The notes beneath the pieces were generated by a model. That model had not been told where the DNA came from, ran no database searches, and was given only the letters and a program-made list of their open reading frames with translations. Shown piece after piece: positions 1-8,361 of a stretch of 44,582 bases of DNA. The DNA comes from a virus, in the IMG/VR virus record IMGVR_UViG_3300027906_001946, positions 1-44,582 of that record, one strand, 5' to 3'. How positions within the stretch are numbered: the first letter of the stretch is position 1; every line of letters starts with the position of its first letter. Position numbers and translations under genes: made by a program.

Positions 1-1124
1 GCAGTAGCAGGGAGTCCAAAAGACTCAGAGGTGTCAGTAAGGTCCACATCGCTACTAGCAAAGCCGCTACGAGTAGTTTGAGTGGCAGATACAATCGGAA
101 GGTTCGCCTCAACTGCGAGACCCCGTAGTTCTTCTGCGATTGCTTTGATGTATGAGTAGGAGTTGACATTAGCATTTCCTCTATACCTACTAGAGGCACA
201 AATATTGAGATAGTCTATGAATATTATATCAGGTCTAAAAGACTTTTTCAAGGCAAGTTCATTTAGCAATGATTTAAAATGACCACTATGTGCAGATGCA
301 GTAGGATACTCTTTAACAATTAATGTTCCCTGTGTTTTCTTACTAAGGCTTGTTACCTTAGCTTCAAACATCTGCTTAGGTAAATCTGTTATATCCTGTA
401 TATTGACATTAAGTAAATTAGCATCGATCCTCTCCGCAATCTTTTCCTCTGCCATTTCGAGAGTGATGTAGAGAACGTTCTTTCCTTGGAGGAGAACACT
501 GCTAGCCATGTGACACATGAATAAAGACTTTCCAACCCCTGTGCCAGCAAGAGCAATGTTGAGAGTTTTATTCGGAATACCCCCCTTCGTAATCTTGTCA
601 AAATACTCAAGGTCGAACGGGATCTTGTCTTCCTTCCTATGGTACGATTCATACCTTTCTTCGTAGTCTTGTAAGTAGTCATGACCTATATGATTATCGA
701 AAGAAACAGCCAGAGCATCAGACAAAATAGAAGGAATAGCATCCCTTCCTTTAGCGTCATCTTTTCCATCTGCCAATTGAATAGACTCCATCAAGGCTAG
801 ATATATGGCACGGTCTCTACACCACTTCTCAGTAGTAGAAACTAACCATTCAAACTCTGATGGTTCATCTTCTAGAGATCCTATTAGATCTGTAACATCT
901 TTAAAAGAACTATCATTAATATCTTGACGTTTCTCTGTTTCTATACAGAGGATCTCTTTAGTTGCTGGTTTATTATATTCCTCTACAAAACTAAGAATCT
1001 CTTCAAACACAACTTTCTGATTATGATCCTCAAAGTAATCTGCCTTAATAAAAGGAATTACCTTACGAACATACTCTTCATTATGTAAAAGATTTCTAAG
1101 AATTAGAAATTCAACCTTATCCAT
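1..1124 (-). CDS. 41: Replicative DNA helicase gp41 (DnaB-like), 3' end outside window
   Basis: Minus-strand frame opening at an ATG at 1124 and running off the left edge, so about 374 N-terminal residues are visible. An N-terminal helical domain is followed by a RecA-type core with a Walker A (GTGVGKS, near residue 196), a Walker B-like segment (IIFIDYL) and a SATQTTRSG segment matching the DnaB/gp41 H4 region. T4 gp41 is the hexameric 5'-3' helicase that unwinds the fork and works with primase gp61. The start overlaps the end of the preceding hydroxylase-like gene by 8 bases, suggesting translational coupling. The C-terminus is not visible, so intactness cannot be judged. Confidence 0.93.
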   Translation of the reverse strand, partial: MDKVEFLILRNLLHNEEYVRKVIPFIKADYFEDHNQKVVFEEILSFVEEYNKPATKEILCIETEKRQDINDSSFKDVTDLIGSLEDEPSEFEWLVSTTEKWCRDRAIYLALMESIQLADGKDDAKGRDAIPSILSDALAVSFDNHIGHDYLQDYEERYESYHRKEDKIPFDLEYFDKITKGGIPNKTLNIALAGTGVGKSLFMCHMASSVLLQGKNVLYITLEMAEEKIAERIDANLLNVNIQDITDLPKQMFEAKVTSLSKKTQGTLIVKEYPTASAHSGHFKSLLNELALKKSFRPDIIFIDYLNICASSRYRGNANVNSYSYIKAIAEELRGLAVEANLPIVSATQTTRSGFASSDVDLTDTSESFGLPAT

Positions 1125-1650
1125 GAGGAACATCAAAAACAAAAGTTACCCTAGTGACATCACCAAGATTCACAGTACCATGTGGTATCTTATTATTAAA
1201 CCACAAAAGTGTTCCAGGGTCAACTGTAATTCTCTCATTCCCAACAATATATTCATATTGACCTTTTATTGATAAATGATATCTATCCTTATCCTGATAG
1301 TATGTTCCTTTATCAATATGTGCTCCTACAATATCACCGACAGGTAATGCAAGAAAACCACAACGATAGATCTTAGGAAATATTCTACTAAGATATTTGA
1401 TCACTTCAGTGTGATGTTCATATGCAGGAGTCTTAATACAAATCTCAGTATTACCAACATCCTCTCCAGGTTCAGTAATACCACCCATCACCAATTGAAG
1501 AACGTCAACTGATGTAATATATTGATGAGGATCTTTAATCTCAGTATTATCAATACCTTTTTGCGATCCCCAATCTAATGGATTTTTATTTAATTGTTTT
1601 ACTATCTTTGATACATCTATTCCAGTTTTTAGAACTCTGATGTTTTTCAT
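1117..1650 (-). CDS. Aspartyl/asparaginyl beta-hydroxylase-like 2OG-Fe(II) dioxygenase
   Basis: 177 residues. The C-terminal half has the double-stranded beta-helix signature of the Asp/Asn beta-hydroxylase family: a first histidine in GAHID, an RYHLSIKG strand, then NNKIPHG with the distal histidine and an Arg-containing strand (RVTFVFDV) expected to bind 2-oxoglutarate. Such enzymes hydroxylate Asp/Asn side chains, but phage members have no known substrate. It sits between uvsX and gene 41, overlapping both by a few bases, so it is co-transcribed with replication genes. It might act on a phage or host protein, which is inference. A different 2OG oxygenase lies at 8869-9429. Confidence 0.72.
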   Translation of the reverse strand: MKNIRVLKTGIDVSKIVKQLNKNPLDWGSQKGIDNTEIKDPHQYITSVDVLQLVMGGITEPGEDVGNTEICIKTPAYEHHTEVIKYLSRIFPKIYRCGFLALPVGDIVGAHIDKGTYYQDKDRYHLSIKGQYEYIVGNERITVDPGTLLWFNNKIPHGTVNLGDVTRVTFVFDVPHG

Positions 1651-2651
1651 GATCCATAACTAAATTCTTTTTGTGCAACTTCATCTAATGCTTGCATTAC
1701 ATCTGGAGTAAAATACTCTTCTGGATTAGCAAGTATCTGTTTAGCATATATTTTCTTTCCACCCATCTCATACCTACCAGCAACATTCTTCCACAAGCCT
1801 CCTATCTCTCCTAGTTCAAGGAGACCATAGTATTTGTCAAGACCCCTATCATCATAATAGAGACGTATCTCAACTTGCTTATTCTCTTTACTTAAACGTG
1901 ATTTATGCGTCTTAGCTTTGATAATGTTTCCGATGACTTCTTTTCCATCTTTCTCTTTTTTCTTTCCGAGATATATGATTGTACTCGCTGCGTACTTGAG
2001 TCCCGAACCTCCTCCCATTTCTTTAGTTGGAACATAAGCTCCGATGACATCATACGTGTGATTCGTGACAATGAGTGGAACATTTGCTTGGCCGAGTTTG
2101 AGAGTTAACATTCTAAATGCTCCCTTCACCAATTGAGATTTAGTCATATCACGAACTTGCTTGTCATCAAGTGCGTCTCTGATTTCTTTTTCAGTGGAAA
2201 GCATTCCCAACGAGTCTAACACAAACATACATGGTTTGCGATCTTCTGTGTTGGTCTTTAAATATATATCAATTGCTCTAAGTGCTTTTGATCTAAACTC
2301 TTCAATTGTAACTACATTAACAACAACTAATCTCTTTAAATCTATACCACGAGACTCAAGTAATCCTTTATTAACAGCAGCTTCAGTATCGAAATACAAA
2401 CAGTAACCGTCAGGATTAGAATCCAAAAAGTTCTTGACAACTGCGAGGGAGAAGAAAGTTTTGCCAGTACTAGACTCACCAGCGATGGCAGTAATCTTAT
2501 TACTAGATACGCCACCAAAAATGGAACCGCTAACCAATCCGTTAAAGATGTACGAACCTGTGTCGATGTATTCTTCTGTTTCGTCGATGTCTTTTGCGAG
2601 TTGGGTGAAGTCATCTCCTATCTCTTTTACAATTTCCTTCAAAAAATCCAT
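1647..2651 (-). CDS. uvsX: UvsX, RecA-like recombinase
   Basis: 334 residues, shorter than T4 UvsX (about 390). Walker A GESSTGKT lies at about residues 58-65, a Walker B-type strand (CMFVLDSLG) near 142, and a conserved VTNHTY segment follows. UvsX coats single-stranded DNA and carries out strand exchange for recombination-dependent replication, loaded by UvsY (27269-27706). The ATG at 2651 is followed directly by a typical UvsX N-terminal helix. The stop overlaps the start of the hydroxylase-like gene by 4 bases. Family assignment is secure. Confidence 0.95.
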   Translation of the reverse strand: MDFLKEIVKEIGDDFTQLAKDIDETEEYIDTGSYIFNGLVSGSIFGGVSSNKITAIAGESSTGKTFFSLAVVKNFLDSNPDGYCLYFDTEAAVNKGLLESRGIDLKRLVVVNVVTIEEFRSKALRAIDIYLKTNTEDRKPCMFVLDSLGMLSTEKEIRDALDDKQVRDMTKSQLVKGAFRMLTLKLGQANVPLIVTNHTYDVIGAYVPTKEMGGGSGLKYAASTIIYLGKKKEKDGKEVIGNIIKAKTHKSRLSKENKQVEIRLYYDDRGLDKYYGLLELGEIGGLWKNVAGRYEMGGKKIYAKQILANPEEYFTPDVMQALDEVAQKEFSYGS

Positions 2652-2653
2652 AA

Positions 2654-3115
2654 TTAAATACCTAATAATTTACGTTGTCTTTCAAAGTAACCCCTAAGAA
2701 TCCAAGAACTACTATTCTCTTTAACATCACCACCAACACTCCATACAAATTTAACACGAGGATTTTTACCATACCTTTCATATTCTGGAGTATTTTCTTT
2801 ACCTCTATCACCACCATTACAAAAAATAACCTTCTCTGCAATCTCTAAAGATTTTTCAATAGCACCACAAGCAGAACCTTGCTCATCATCTTCCCAAGAA
2901 ATAACAGCATCAACCATTTCTAAATGTCTAATAATCTCAGCACGTTCAACCCAAGACTGGAAATACTGCCCTTTCTTATGAGTTAACCATTCTTCAGTAT
3001 TCAAACCAACTATCAAATAATTAGAAAGGTCTTTTGCCCTTTTAAAGTATGATATATGGCCACTATGAAGTGGATCAAATCCACCTGTAACAAGACTCAC
3101 TTTTTCAAAAAACAT
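2654..3115 (-). CDS. Cytidylyltransferase-like nucleotidyltransferase
   Basis: 153 residues with a single nucleotidyltransferase domain. An N-terminal TGGFDPLHSGH segment carries the HxGH motif (HSGH) that binds the nucleotide phosphates, and an RAEII segment further on fits the HIGH-superfamily core. The GGDRG segment near residue 100 resembles the adenylyltransferase domain of heptose-phosphate (RfaE/HldE) or glycerol-3-phosphate enzymes. It probably activates a sugar or polyol phosphate as a CDP- or ADP-derivative; the substrate is unknown. It could work with the phosphomannomutase-like, dehydrogenase and epimerase genes elsewhere in the window. It abuts the small gene at 3115. Confidence 0.75.
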   Translation of the reverse strand: MFFEKVSLVTGGFDPLHSGHISYFKRAKDLSNYLIVGLNTEEWLTHKKGQYFQSWVERAEIIRHLEMVDAVISWEDDEQGSACGAIEKSLEIAEKVIFCNGGDRGKENTPEYERYGKNPRVKFVWSVGGDVKENSSSWILRGYFERQRKLLGI

Positions 3116-3306
3116 TAGATCACCATCCCGTGTTGTTCACGTAAAATTTTCTTATATGGGCCATCTGGATTCTCATCTCTAACCTCTTTAACTAATTTCA
3201 ACTTCTCATATAAGTCTTTACATTGAGGTTCACCTGCATTCTTACGACATTTCCATAATGCAAGAACAATGTAATTAAACTCTTTATCATCAATAGGTAG
3301 ATCCAT
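3115..3306 (-). CDS. Small conserved-looking protein, paralogue of its upstream neighbour
   Basis: 63 residues, function not recognised. It begins MDLPIDDKEFNYIVLAL, strikingly like the start of the next gene upstream (MELPINDKDLSTIVSAL), so the two look like a tandem duplication. The middle is basic and has two cysteines (KCRKN and PQCKD). Its ATG overlaps the stop of the upstream gene, and its stop overlaps the start of the cytidylyltransferase, so it sits in a tightly coupled string from gene 43 to uvsX. No membrane segment or signal peptide is visible. Confidence 0.7.
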   Translation of the reverse strand: MDLPIDDKEFNYIVLALWKCRKNAGEPQCKDLYEKLKLVKEVRDENPDGPYKKILREQHGMVI

Positions 3307-3518
3307 TAAATGTCACACTCCCCCTGTTTGCATTGGTAATCATCAGATTCTGAAAAGATTTTAACATTAGGATCATTAGAGAAATCTATAGATCTATCTG
3401 TTATCATCTTTCTATCCTCCCTAATATTCTTTAATAAGAAATACAATCTAGTATCACCACCTAATGAAAGTGCTGAGACTATTGTAGACAAATCTTTGTC
3501 ATTGATAGGAAGTTCCAT
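3306..3518 (-). CDS. Small protein, paralogue of the gene at 3115-3306
   Basis: 70 residues, function not recognised. The first 17 residues match its downstream neighbour in pattern (M-[DE]-L-P-I-[DN]-D-K, then a hydrophobic helix), while the C-terminal halves diverge. It ends QCKQGECDI with two cysteines. It starts directly after the stop codon of gene 43 and ends on the start of its paralogue, so it should be translated from the DNA polymerase message. Confidence 0.68.
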   Translation of the reverse strand: MELPINDKDLSTIVSALSLGGDTRLYFLLKNIREDRKMITDRSIDFSNDPNVKIFSESDDYQCKQGECDI

Positions 3519-6011
3519 CTAATTAAAAAAGGATTCTAGGTTTACAGTTTTTTCAACGTGCCACCCAATAGCATCTAATATTGCTTTAAGTGGTTCCAAG
3601 AAGGCTTTCTCAAATTGTAGTTCATAATCAACGTATTTGTCAAGGTCAAGTTCATGAGGAAAATCTTGAATAAACGATATGATATTCTCATGAATAATAT
3701 TTGGTTTTTTCAAGTAGCAGAACTTAACCTTTTCGCCATTTTGGATCAAAGAATACTTATTATCCAACTTATGTTTCTTTACATAATGGTTGTATAATAA
3801 TGCACCCCGTATATGTATAGGAGTTCCTTTTGCATATATTGTAGAGTGTGCCTTATACTTCTCCACATTAGATGCAGAACGTGGGAATGCAATATCTTCA
3901 GGTGGAAGTTTCTTGAATTCCTTACGAGACTTCTCAATAAAATCAATCACATTATCTTCTGTTCCACTCATCATAAGTTGAAGAGCATCCTTAATCATCT
4001 TACGACAAGGTGCTGGTGTAGAAGATTTAACTGCTTCAATACCCATCATCTTTAGTTTAGGTTCTTCATATCGAACACCCTCACTATCCCATACATTTAA
4101 GATGTATCTTTTCTTAGCAGTCCATATACCACGATCAGCAATGTTCTCTCTCTTCATGAACATCTTTTGATCGTATGCGTTGACATACCTGGCCAACGCT
4201 TCATAAGAACCTTCAATAAAAGGTTCAAATTCAGTTTCACACACCTTGTTAAGGAACCCAACAACGCCCTCATTAGTTTTCTCTCTGCCTTTGTATACAG
4301 CCTCAACCAAAGGGCCCACATGCAAGTAAATACTATCAGTATCTGAAGCAATAACATAATCAACATCCTCCGTTTTTAAGATCCTATTCATCTTCTGATT
4401 CATCTTATTCTCTATCCAACGAATAGAGACCTGACCACTTAAGGTAATGGCTTCAGCGTTAGCCAATTTGTAATATCGAAAATACTGATTGCCAATAGCA
4501 CCATAAGCACTGTTAAGTGATATCTTCTTTGCCATCTGGATATTATTACATCTTGCGATTTCTTTTTCAAGTGCCTTTGATGGTTTCTTTTCATAATCTT
4601 TCTTTGCTTGGATCATCTTCTTCTTGAAGACCACACGATCCCCATACATCTTATCCATCAACTCTGGAAGAAATCCTCTTACATCTTTTCTATACTGTGC
4701 TCCATTTGCACAGGTTGCATATTCAGAATTAAAGTCTGTTACCTCTTCTTTTAAGATCCTCTCAACGCTCGCACTGGGATGTCGAGTCTCCCAGAGGGTC
4801 TCTGGCGAGATATTGTACTGCATAATAAGATGAGGATACAGGCTATTAAGGTCAAAAGAGACCACCCAATCATAGCGTCCTGCTTTCGGTTCCTTGACAT
4901 AAGCCCCTGCGTACTTTTCGTTTTTAGATGAACGGTTTTTAGGAGGAATAACAATATTCCTTTTCTTCAAATAGTTATAAATTATCGTATCCCACATCCT
5001 TACCTGATAAAACACATCATTATAATTGACCTTAGCATCATATGCCATAGTCAATGCAAGTTCGATCAGTTTCATCTTGTCTTCCAAACGGTCAACAAGT
5101 TCAACGTCAATTATATTATATTCAATAAACTTCTGCCAACCCTTTGTGTAGAAATCCTTAAACGTATCAAACTCACTGTGATCTAATTTCTTTTGACCAA
5201 GTTCTACACTTGCTATGTAATCCAATCGATATGATTCTTGTGCCTTATAAGTAAACTTCTTATAAAGGTCAAGATAATCAAGTTGAGTTACACCACCAAC
5301 ATCAAATGTTGTATGAGTTCTTCCCATAATATGAACTTCACCCTCACTACATAAACCCCAAGGTGACATCCTCTTCATCAACTTCTCACCAAGAACCCTC
5401 CTAAGACGTTTGCATATGTAAGGTATATCATACAATTGTATGTTCCATCCAGTAATCACATCTGGAACATCAACCATCCAATAATTAATAAACGAACTTA
5501 ATAAAGCATGTTCTGTAGGGCAATGATGATATATTACATCTTTCCTATTATTCTTAAAGGGTTTGACACCCCAAGTAATGATCTGCTTAGTTGTGTAATC
5601 CTGTATTGAGATTGCCAAGATCTCTTCCACGCAAGATTCAACGTCAGGGAAACCTTGCTCAGACGCAACTTCAATATCCAGAGTAACAAGCTTAATCTTA
5701 GATATGTCAAACTTGACTTCATCCTCTGGGTATTTCTCTGAAATATATTGGTAAATATACCTGTCATTCCCATATATCTCAAAGTTCTCAATACCATCAT
5801 ACTTCTTATAGAAGTCACGGCAATCTCTAACTGTGCCTGGATTAATTTCTTCAACTGCTTCCCCACTCAACGTTTTATATTTAGTATTCTTTTTAGATTT
5901 AACAAATAAAGTAGGAAAGAACTCATCCCTATGCTGATACCTCTTTCCATTCTCAACTCCACGAACCAAAAACTGATTCCCAATCAATTGAACATTAGTA
6001 TAGAAACGCAT
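3519..6011 (-). CDS. 43: DNA polymerase gp43 (family B, with 3'-5' exonuclease)
   Basis: 830 residues, a little shorter than T4 gp43 (898). The proofreading domain shows Exo I TLDIE with D112 and E114, the same numbering as T4, Exo II (GWNIQLYD, near 190) and Exo III (YNIIDVELVD, near 300). The polymerase domain shows motif A DLNSLYP near 390, motif B (KKISLNSAYG) near 500 and motif C SDTDS near 557. All catalytic acidic residues are present. It is the replicative polymerase, tethered by the gp45 clamp and loaded by gp44/gp62, all encoded in this window. There is no intein or split, although gene 43 is divided in some T4 relatives. Confidence 0.97.
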   Translation of the reverse strand: MRFYTNVQLIGNQFLVRGVENGKRYQHRDEFFPTLFVKSKKNTKYKTLSGEAVEEINPGTVRDCRDFYKKYDGIENFEIYGNDRYIYQYISEKYPEDEVKFDISKIKLVTLDIEVASEQGFPDVESCVEEILAISIQDYTTKQIITWGVKPFKNNRKDVIYHHCPTEHALLSSFINYWMVDVPDVITGWNIQLYDIPYICKRLRRVLGEKLMKRMSPWGLCSEGEVHIMGRTHTTFDVGGVTQLDYLDLYKKFTYKAQESYRLDYIASVELGQKKLDHSEFDTFKDFYTKGWQKFIEYNIIDVELVDRLEDKMKLIELALTMAYDAKVNYNDVFYQVRMWDTIIYNYLKKRNIVIPPKNRSSKNEKYAGAYVKEPKAGRYDWVVSFDLNSLYPHLIMQYNISPETLWETRHPSASVERILKEEVTDFNSEYATCANGAQYRKDVRGFLPELMDKMYGDRVVFKKKMIQAKKDYEKKPSKALEKEIARCNNIQMAKKISLNSAYGAIGNQYFRYYKLANAEAITLSGQVSIRWIENKMNQKMNRILKTEDVDYVIASDTDSIYLHVGPLVEAVYKGREKTNEGVVGFLNKVCETEFEPFIEGSYEALARYVNAYDQKMFMKRENIADRGIWTAKKRYILNVWDSEGVRYEEPKLKMMGIEAVKSSTPAPCRKMIKDALQLMMSGTEDNVIDFIEKSRKEFKKLPPEDIAFPRSASNVEKYKAHSTIYAKGTPIHIRGALLYNHYVKKHKLDNKYSLIQNGEKVKFCYLKKPNIIHENIISFIQDFPHELDLDKYVDYELQFEKAFLEPLKAILDAIGWHVEKTVNLESFFN

Positions 6012-6014
6012 TAT

Positions 6015-6320
6015 TTAAGAAGATTCAGTCGGTAATGTAGGTTTAACGTGTAGAATTGGTTTAAGAAGGTTTTCATATTTCTCAACCAAAGTAGGTTTGG
6101 GATCCACAAGAGTTAATATCTTATCAGATGATAACATAAATTCATTCTGATTGGTACTATCAACCAACCACGGAGAAAGAGTATTATTCTCTCCCACAAC
6201 CATTGGTTCAATCAACCTACAATCAGGTTCTCCTGGAACTGCTGCTGGAGCTTCTTCAATCTGTGAGACCAGTTTTAGGTTGTTCGTTAGAACTATCAGT
6301 TGAATCTGTCGTTTTTCCAT
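6015..6320 (-). CDS. Sm-like (LSm-fold) protein of cyanophage type, copy 2
   Basis: 101 residues. The strand pattern matches the proteins at 6256-6615 and 25355-25762: an N-terminal hydrophobic strand (IQLIVLTNNL), a second strand (KLVSQIEE), a central ..RLIEPMVV strand, a PW motif, then a DKILTLVDP strand and a C-terminal helix. A structure of an Sm-like protein of putative cyanophage origin has been published, and these three fit that family as I recall it. RNA binding by a ring-shaped oligomer is the obvious but untested idea. The start at 6320 aligns with its paralogue, so the 65-base overlap with the upstream gene looks real. It directly precedes gene 43. Confidence 0.65.
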   Translation of the reverse strand: MEKRQIQLIVLTNNLKLVSQIEEAPAAVPGEPDCRLIEPMVVGENNTLSPWLVDSTNQNEFMLSSDKILTLVDPKPTLVEKYENLLKPILHVKPTLPTESS

Positions 6321-6615
6321 CGTTTAATACATCCTTTTCGTACATTTCTTGAACTTTTTCAACTGGAGTTACCATAGTAACAACCCAGTCAATAGTGACG
6401 GGAATAGTTTTTTCCCTTGCTACAGGCATCCAAGGATGCATTCTTATGGATACAGATTTCTCTTCTTCAGTAGAAGGTTGATCTGAAGCCTTTAACTTAA
6501 TAACACATGGATTATTAAGTAAATACCCAAAGACTTGTTGTTCTGCACCATACATCTCTTGAACATCAGCAATGACATCCTCACCTGATTTTAAAACCAA
6601 GACTTTAATTGCCAT
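6256..6615 (-). CDS. Sm-like (LSm-fold) protein of cyanophage type, copy 1
   Basis: 119 residues. It opens with IKVLVLKSGEDVIADVQE, the strand-turn-strand pattern seen in its two paralogues, followed by NPCVIKL, a MHPWMP segment and VTIDWVVTMVTP, then a helix (KVQEMYEK) and a polar Ser/Asp/Thr-rich tail. That tail is encoded by the region overlapping the next gene in another frame. No RNA-binding residues can be assigned by eye. It is the first gene after the Hsp20 terminator, so it may need read-through or an unrecognised promoter between 6615 and 6650. Confidence 0.65.
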   Translation of the reverse strand: MAIKVLVLKSGEDVIADVQEMYGAEQQVFGYLLNNPCVIKLKASDQPSTEEEKSVSIRMHPWMPVAREKTIPVTIDWVVTMVTPVEKVQEMYEKDVLNDGKTTDSTDSSNEQPKTGLTD

Positions 6616-6644
6616 AATTTATTCATACCTCCAGATACTATAGC

Positions 6645-6678
6645 AAAGAAAAAGCACCTTGTCAATTGACAAGGTGCT
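6645..6678 (-). terminator. Rho-independent terminator after hsp20
   Basis: A perfect 11-bp inverted repeat (AGCACCTTGTC / GACAAGGTGCT) with an AATT centre lies at 6653-6678. On the minus strand it is followed by a T-rich run (TTTTTCTTT). It lies 24 bases beyond the Hsp20 stop and would separate that gene from the Sm-like/polymerase genes. Confidence 0.85.
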
Positions 6679-6702
6679 GATCCATCTCGAACTCAATTAT
6701 AT

Positions 6703-7134
6703 TTATAACCAGTCTTTACGAGCATGATGATCTGGAACAATCTTACCTACTGTAACAGTAAGTAATCCATCTTCAAATTCAACTTTCTGCACCTCTGTAT
6801 CGTCAGAGATACCCCATGATCTTTCAAAGGATCTTTGAGCAAGACCTTTAAAGACTAATTGATCTTTATCTTCTTTCTCTTCTTTCTTACCCTCAACTTT
6901 TAATTTACCAAACTCAGTGTAAACTTTAACTTCTTTCTTTTTGAATCCAGCAAGAGCAACCTCAAGTCTGGTTTCTACGTTGTTTACCTGAACTATGTTA
7001 TAGGGTGGATAGTTCTCTGTTCTTGTATCGTTCCAAAAACGATTAAGATAATCATCAAGACCAATACTGTTTCTCTGAATCCTTTCCATTAATTCAGGAA
7101 GATTGGCAGCATGATACCTTTGAAGGTTAGTCAT
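6703..7134 (-). CDS. hsp20: Small heat-shock protein, Hsp20/alpha-crystallin family
   Basis: 143 residues, typical length. An N-terminal arm ends in YPPYNI, then an alpha-crystallin beta-sandwich: EVALAGFKKKEVKVY, a LKVEGKKEEK strand, and the SFERSWGIS...VEFEDGLLTVTV region near residues 105-130. These proteins hold unfolding clients as oligomers without ATP, and Hsp20 is a recurrent cyanophage core gene. It is a single-gene unit: a candidate extended -10 promoter lies 58 bases upstream and a strong terminator follows. An ATAAGGAGCC Shine-Dalgarno region precedes the ATG. Confidence 0.92.
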   Translation of the reverse strand: MTNLQRYHAANLPELMERIQRNSIGLDDYLNRFWNDTRTENYPPYNIVQVNNVETRLEVALAGFKKKEVKVYTEFGKLKVEGKKEEKEDKDQLVFKGLAQRSFERSWGISDDTEVQKVEFEDGLLTVTVGKIVPDHHARKDWL

Positions 7135-7191
7135 AATAGGCTCCTTATAAAGCGAGTTTTATTGTGTGGATCCTTTCGGCATCCAATACTA

Positions 7192-7200
7192 ATTATATCA
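7192..7200 (-). promoter_or_regulatory. Candidate extended -10 promoter for hsp20
   Basis: The minus strand reads TGATATAAT, a consensus -10 hexamer with the TGn extension, 58 bases before the hsp20 ATG. No good -35 box is visible at 16-18 bases. The site overlaps the stop codon of the phosphomannomutase-like gene. Confidence 0.45.
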
Positions 7201-7923
7201 CTCAGTTATAATTACCTTTTCGGTTAACTTGATAAGTTTGGTTCGGGTTTCCTCCCAACTATTAACAGGATGCGGATAACCGCCCATTTTCTTTACTGCT
7301 TCCCCTAAAGAATAATCATTACCACCTTCTTTCATTCTGTCACCAAAGAAGTGCAACTCATCATCTTCATTAAAGTCTCTTAATATCTGACTCTTATCAG
7401 CACCTTTAGGGCCAATATCAATACCAGTTTGGCCACCAAGTGCTACAGTTAAATCAGGAAAGTTGTATAGAAGTCTTCTGGCAATATACTCCCTTTCACC
7501 ATGTATATTATCCCAACTAATATATTCTTTCCTACCCTTCATTGGGTTAGAATCTCTACCCAAAATACTAAAGTTAACTCCACCAGGTCTTCTCTCAATA
7601 TGATTTCCATTACGTAAAGGAAAATCACTGAATACTAACTCATCATTTAGATGCATCTCTACATCTTTCGGTAACTCCCAATCATCCCTATAAACATTCA
7701 CATCCCGTTCATATGCATCACTACCAGAGCAATTATATACTCGTTTAGCAGTGTAACATATATCCAATCCTAGTTGTTCTAGGGTCTTCTGCCTATCACT
7801 ACCAGTGACAAGATAGACATCATGATTGCGACAGAATATAAGAAAGGGAGCCCAGAATTCGTGCTCAATCTTTTTGCGACTAGGAGTTAGTGTCCCATCA
7901 ACGTCAAATATAAATTTTTTCAA
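7198..7923 (-). CDS. Eukaryotic-type phosphomannomutase-like HAD enzyme
   Basis: 241 residues, close to eukaryotic PMM (about 250). HAD motif I is DVDGTLT (nucleophile D7, acid D9). The cap carries RPGGVNFSILGR, resembling the sugar-phosphate-binding segment of eukaryotic phosphomannomutase (R.GMLN.SPIGR). The C-terminal part has LGGQTGIDIGPKGADK and FFGDRMKEGGNDYSL, which parallel the PMM GG...D..P.G.DK and FFGD...GGND motifs. PMM interconverts mannose-6-phosphate and mannose-1-phosphate for GDP-mannose synthesis. A plain HAD-IIB phosphatase is the main alternative. It starts one base after the regA stop, so it is probably co-transcribed with genes 62 and regA. Confidence 0.75.
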   Translation of the reverse strand: MKKFIFDVDGTLTPSRKKIEHEFWAPFLIFCRNHDVYLVTGSDRQKTLEQLGLDICYTAKRVYNCSGSDAYERDVNVYRDDWELPKDVEMHLNDELVFSDFPLRNGNHIERRPGGVNFSILGRDSNPMKGRKEYISWDNIHGEREYIARRLLYNFPDLTVALGGQTGIDIGPKGADKSQILRDFNEDDELHFFGDRMKEGGNDYSLGEAVKKMGGYPHPVNSWEETRTKLIKLTEKVIITE

Positions 7924-8361
7924 TTATTCTGTATCCTGTGTCTTACCTTTTTTACCAATATTATATTTCTGTTCTAAAATCCAATCTCCCTTATCCTTAT
8001 ATGAAAGAACCTTAATCTGATTTAATGGTGCTATATCCTCAACAGAACTTTCCTTTACGATAGATATGAGGCCCCAGTCAGAAAGCAACCGAGCAATACG
8101 ATTCCGACGCTGAACGTCGTTAACAGTAAGGTTAGCATGTTTCCCATCAAGTGCAAATAATTCTTTAAAATGAACAATATAATACTTACCTTGCTTATGT
8201 AGAATGTGGCAAGATTGGTAGAGTTTCTTTTCCTTTCTTGATGCTACACCAATTCTTGTAAGAGTTTCTCTAACCTTTAAGAAATCATCAGGTTCATTTA
8301 GAACCACCTCAAGCATCTTATCTTGAGCCCACTCTACAGTAGGTTCCGTAGTCGTTGTCAT
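7924..8361 (-). CDS. regA: RegA translational repressor
   Basis: 145 residues against 122 in T4. After a short N-terminal extension the protein follows T4 RegA closely: DDFLKVRETLTRIGVA, LYQSCHILHKQGKYYIVHFKE, then RRNRIARLLSDWGL and ILEQKYNIG. RegA binds the start regions of early mRNAs and blocks ribosome loading. The extra residues are at the N-terminus (TTTTEPTVEWAQD) and in a basic C-terminal tail. It overlaps the gene 62 stop by 4 bases, preserving the T4 order 44-62-regA apart from insertions. Confidence 0.94.
   Translation of the reverse strand: MTTTTEPTVEWAQDKMLEVVLNEPDDFLKVRETLTRIGVASRKEKKLYQSCHILHKQGKYYIVHFKELFALDGKHANLTVNDVQRRNRIARLLSDWGLISIVKESSVEDIAPLNQIKVLSYKDKGDWILEQKYNIGKKGKTQDTE

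Noticed and set aside
7165-7181. GGAT(G)CC-GAAA-GGATCC hairpin before hsp20 as a terminator
   Set aside because: Short, bulged stem and no T-run; probably part of the hsp20 leader.
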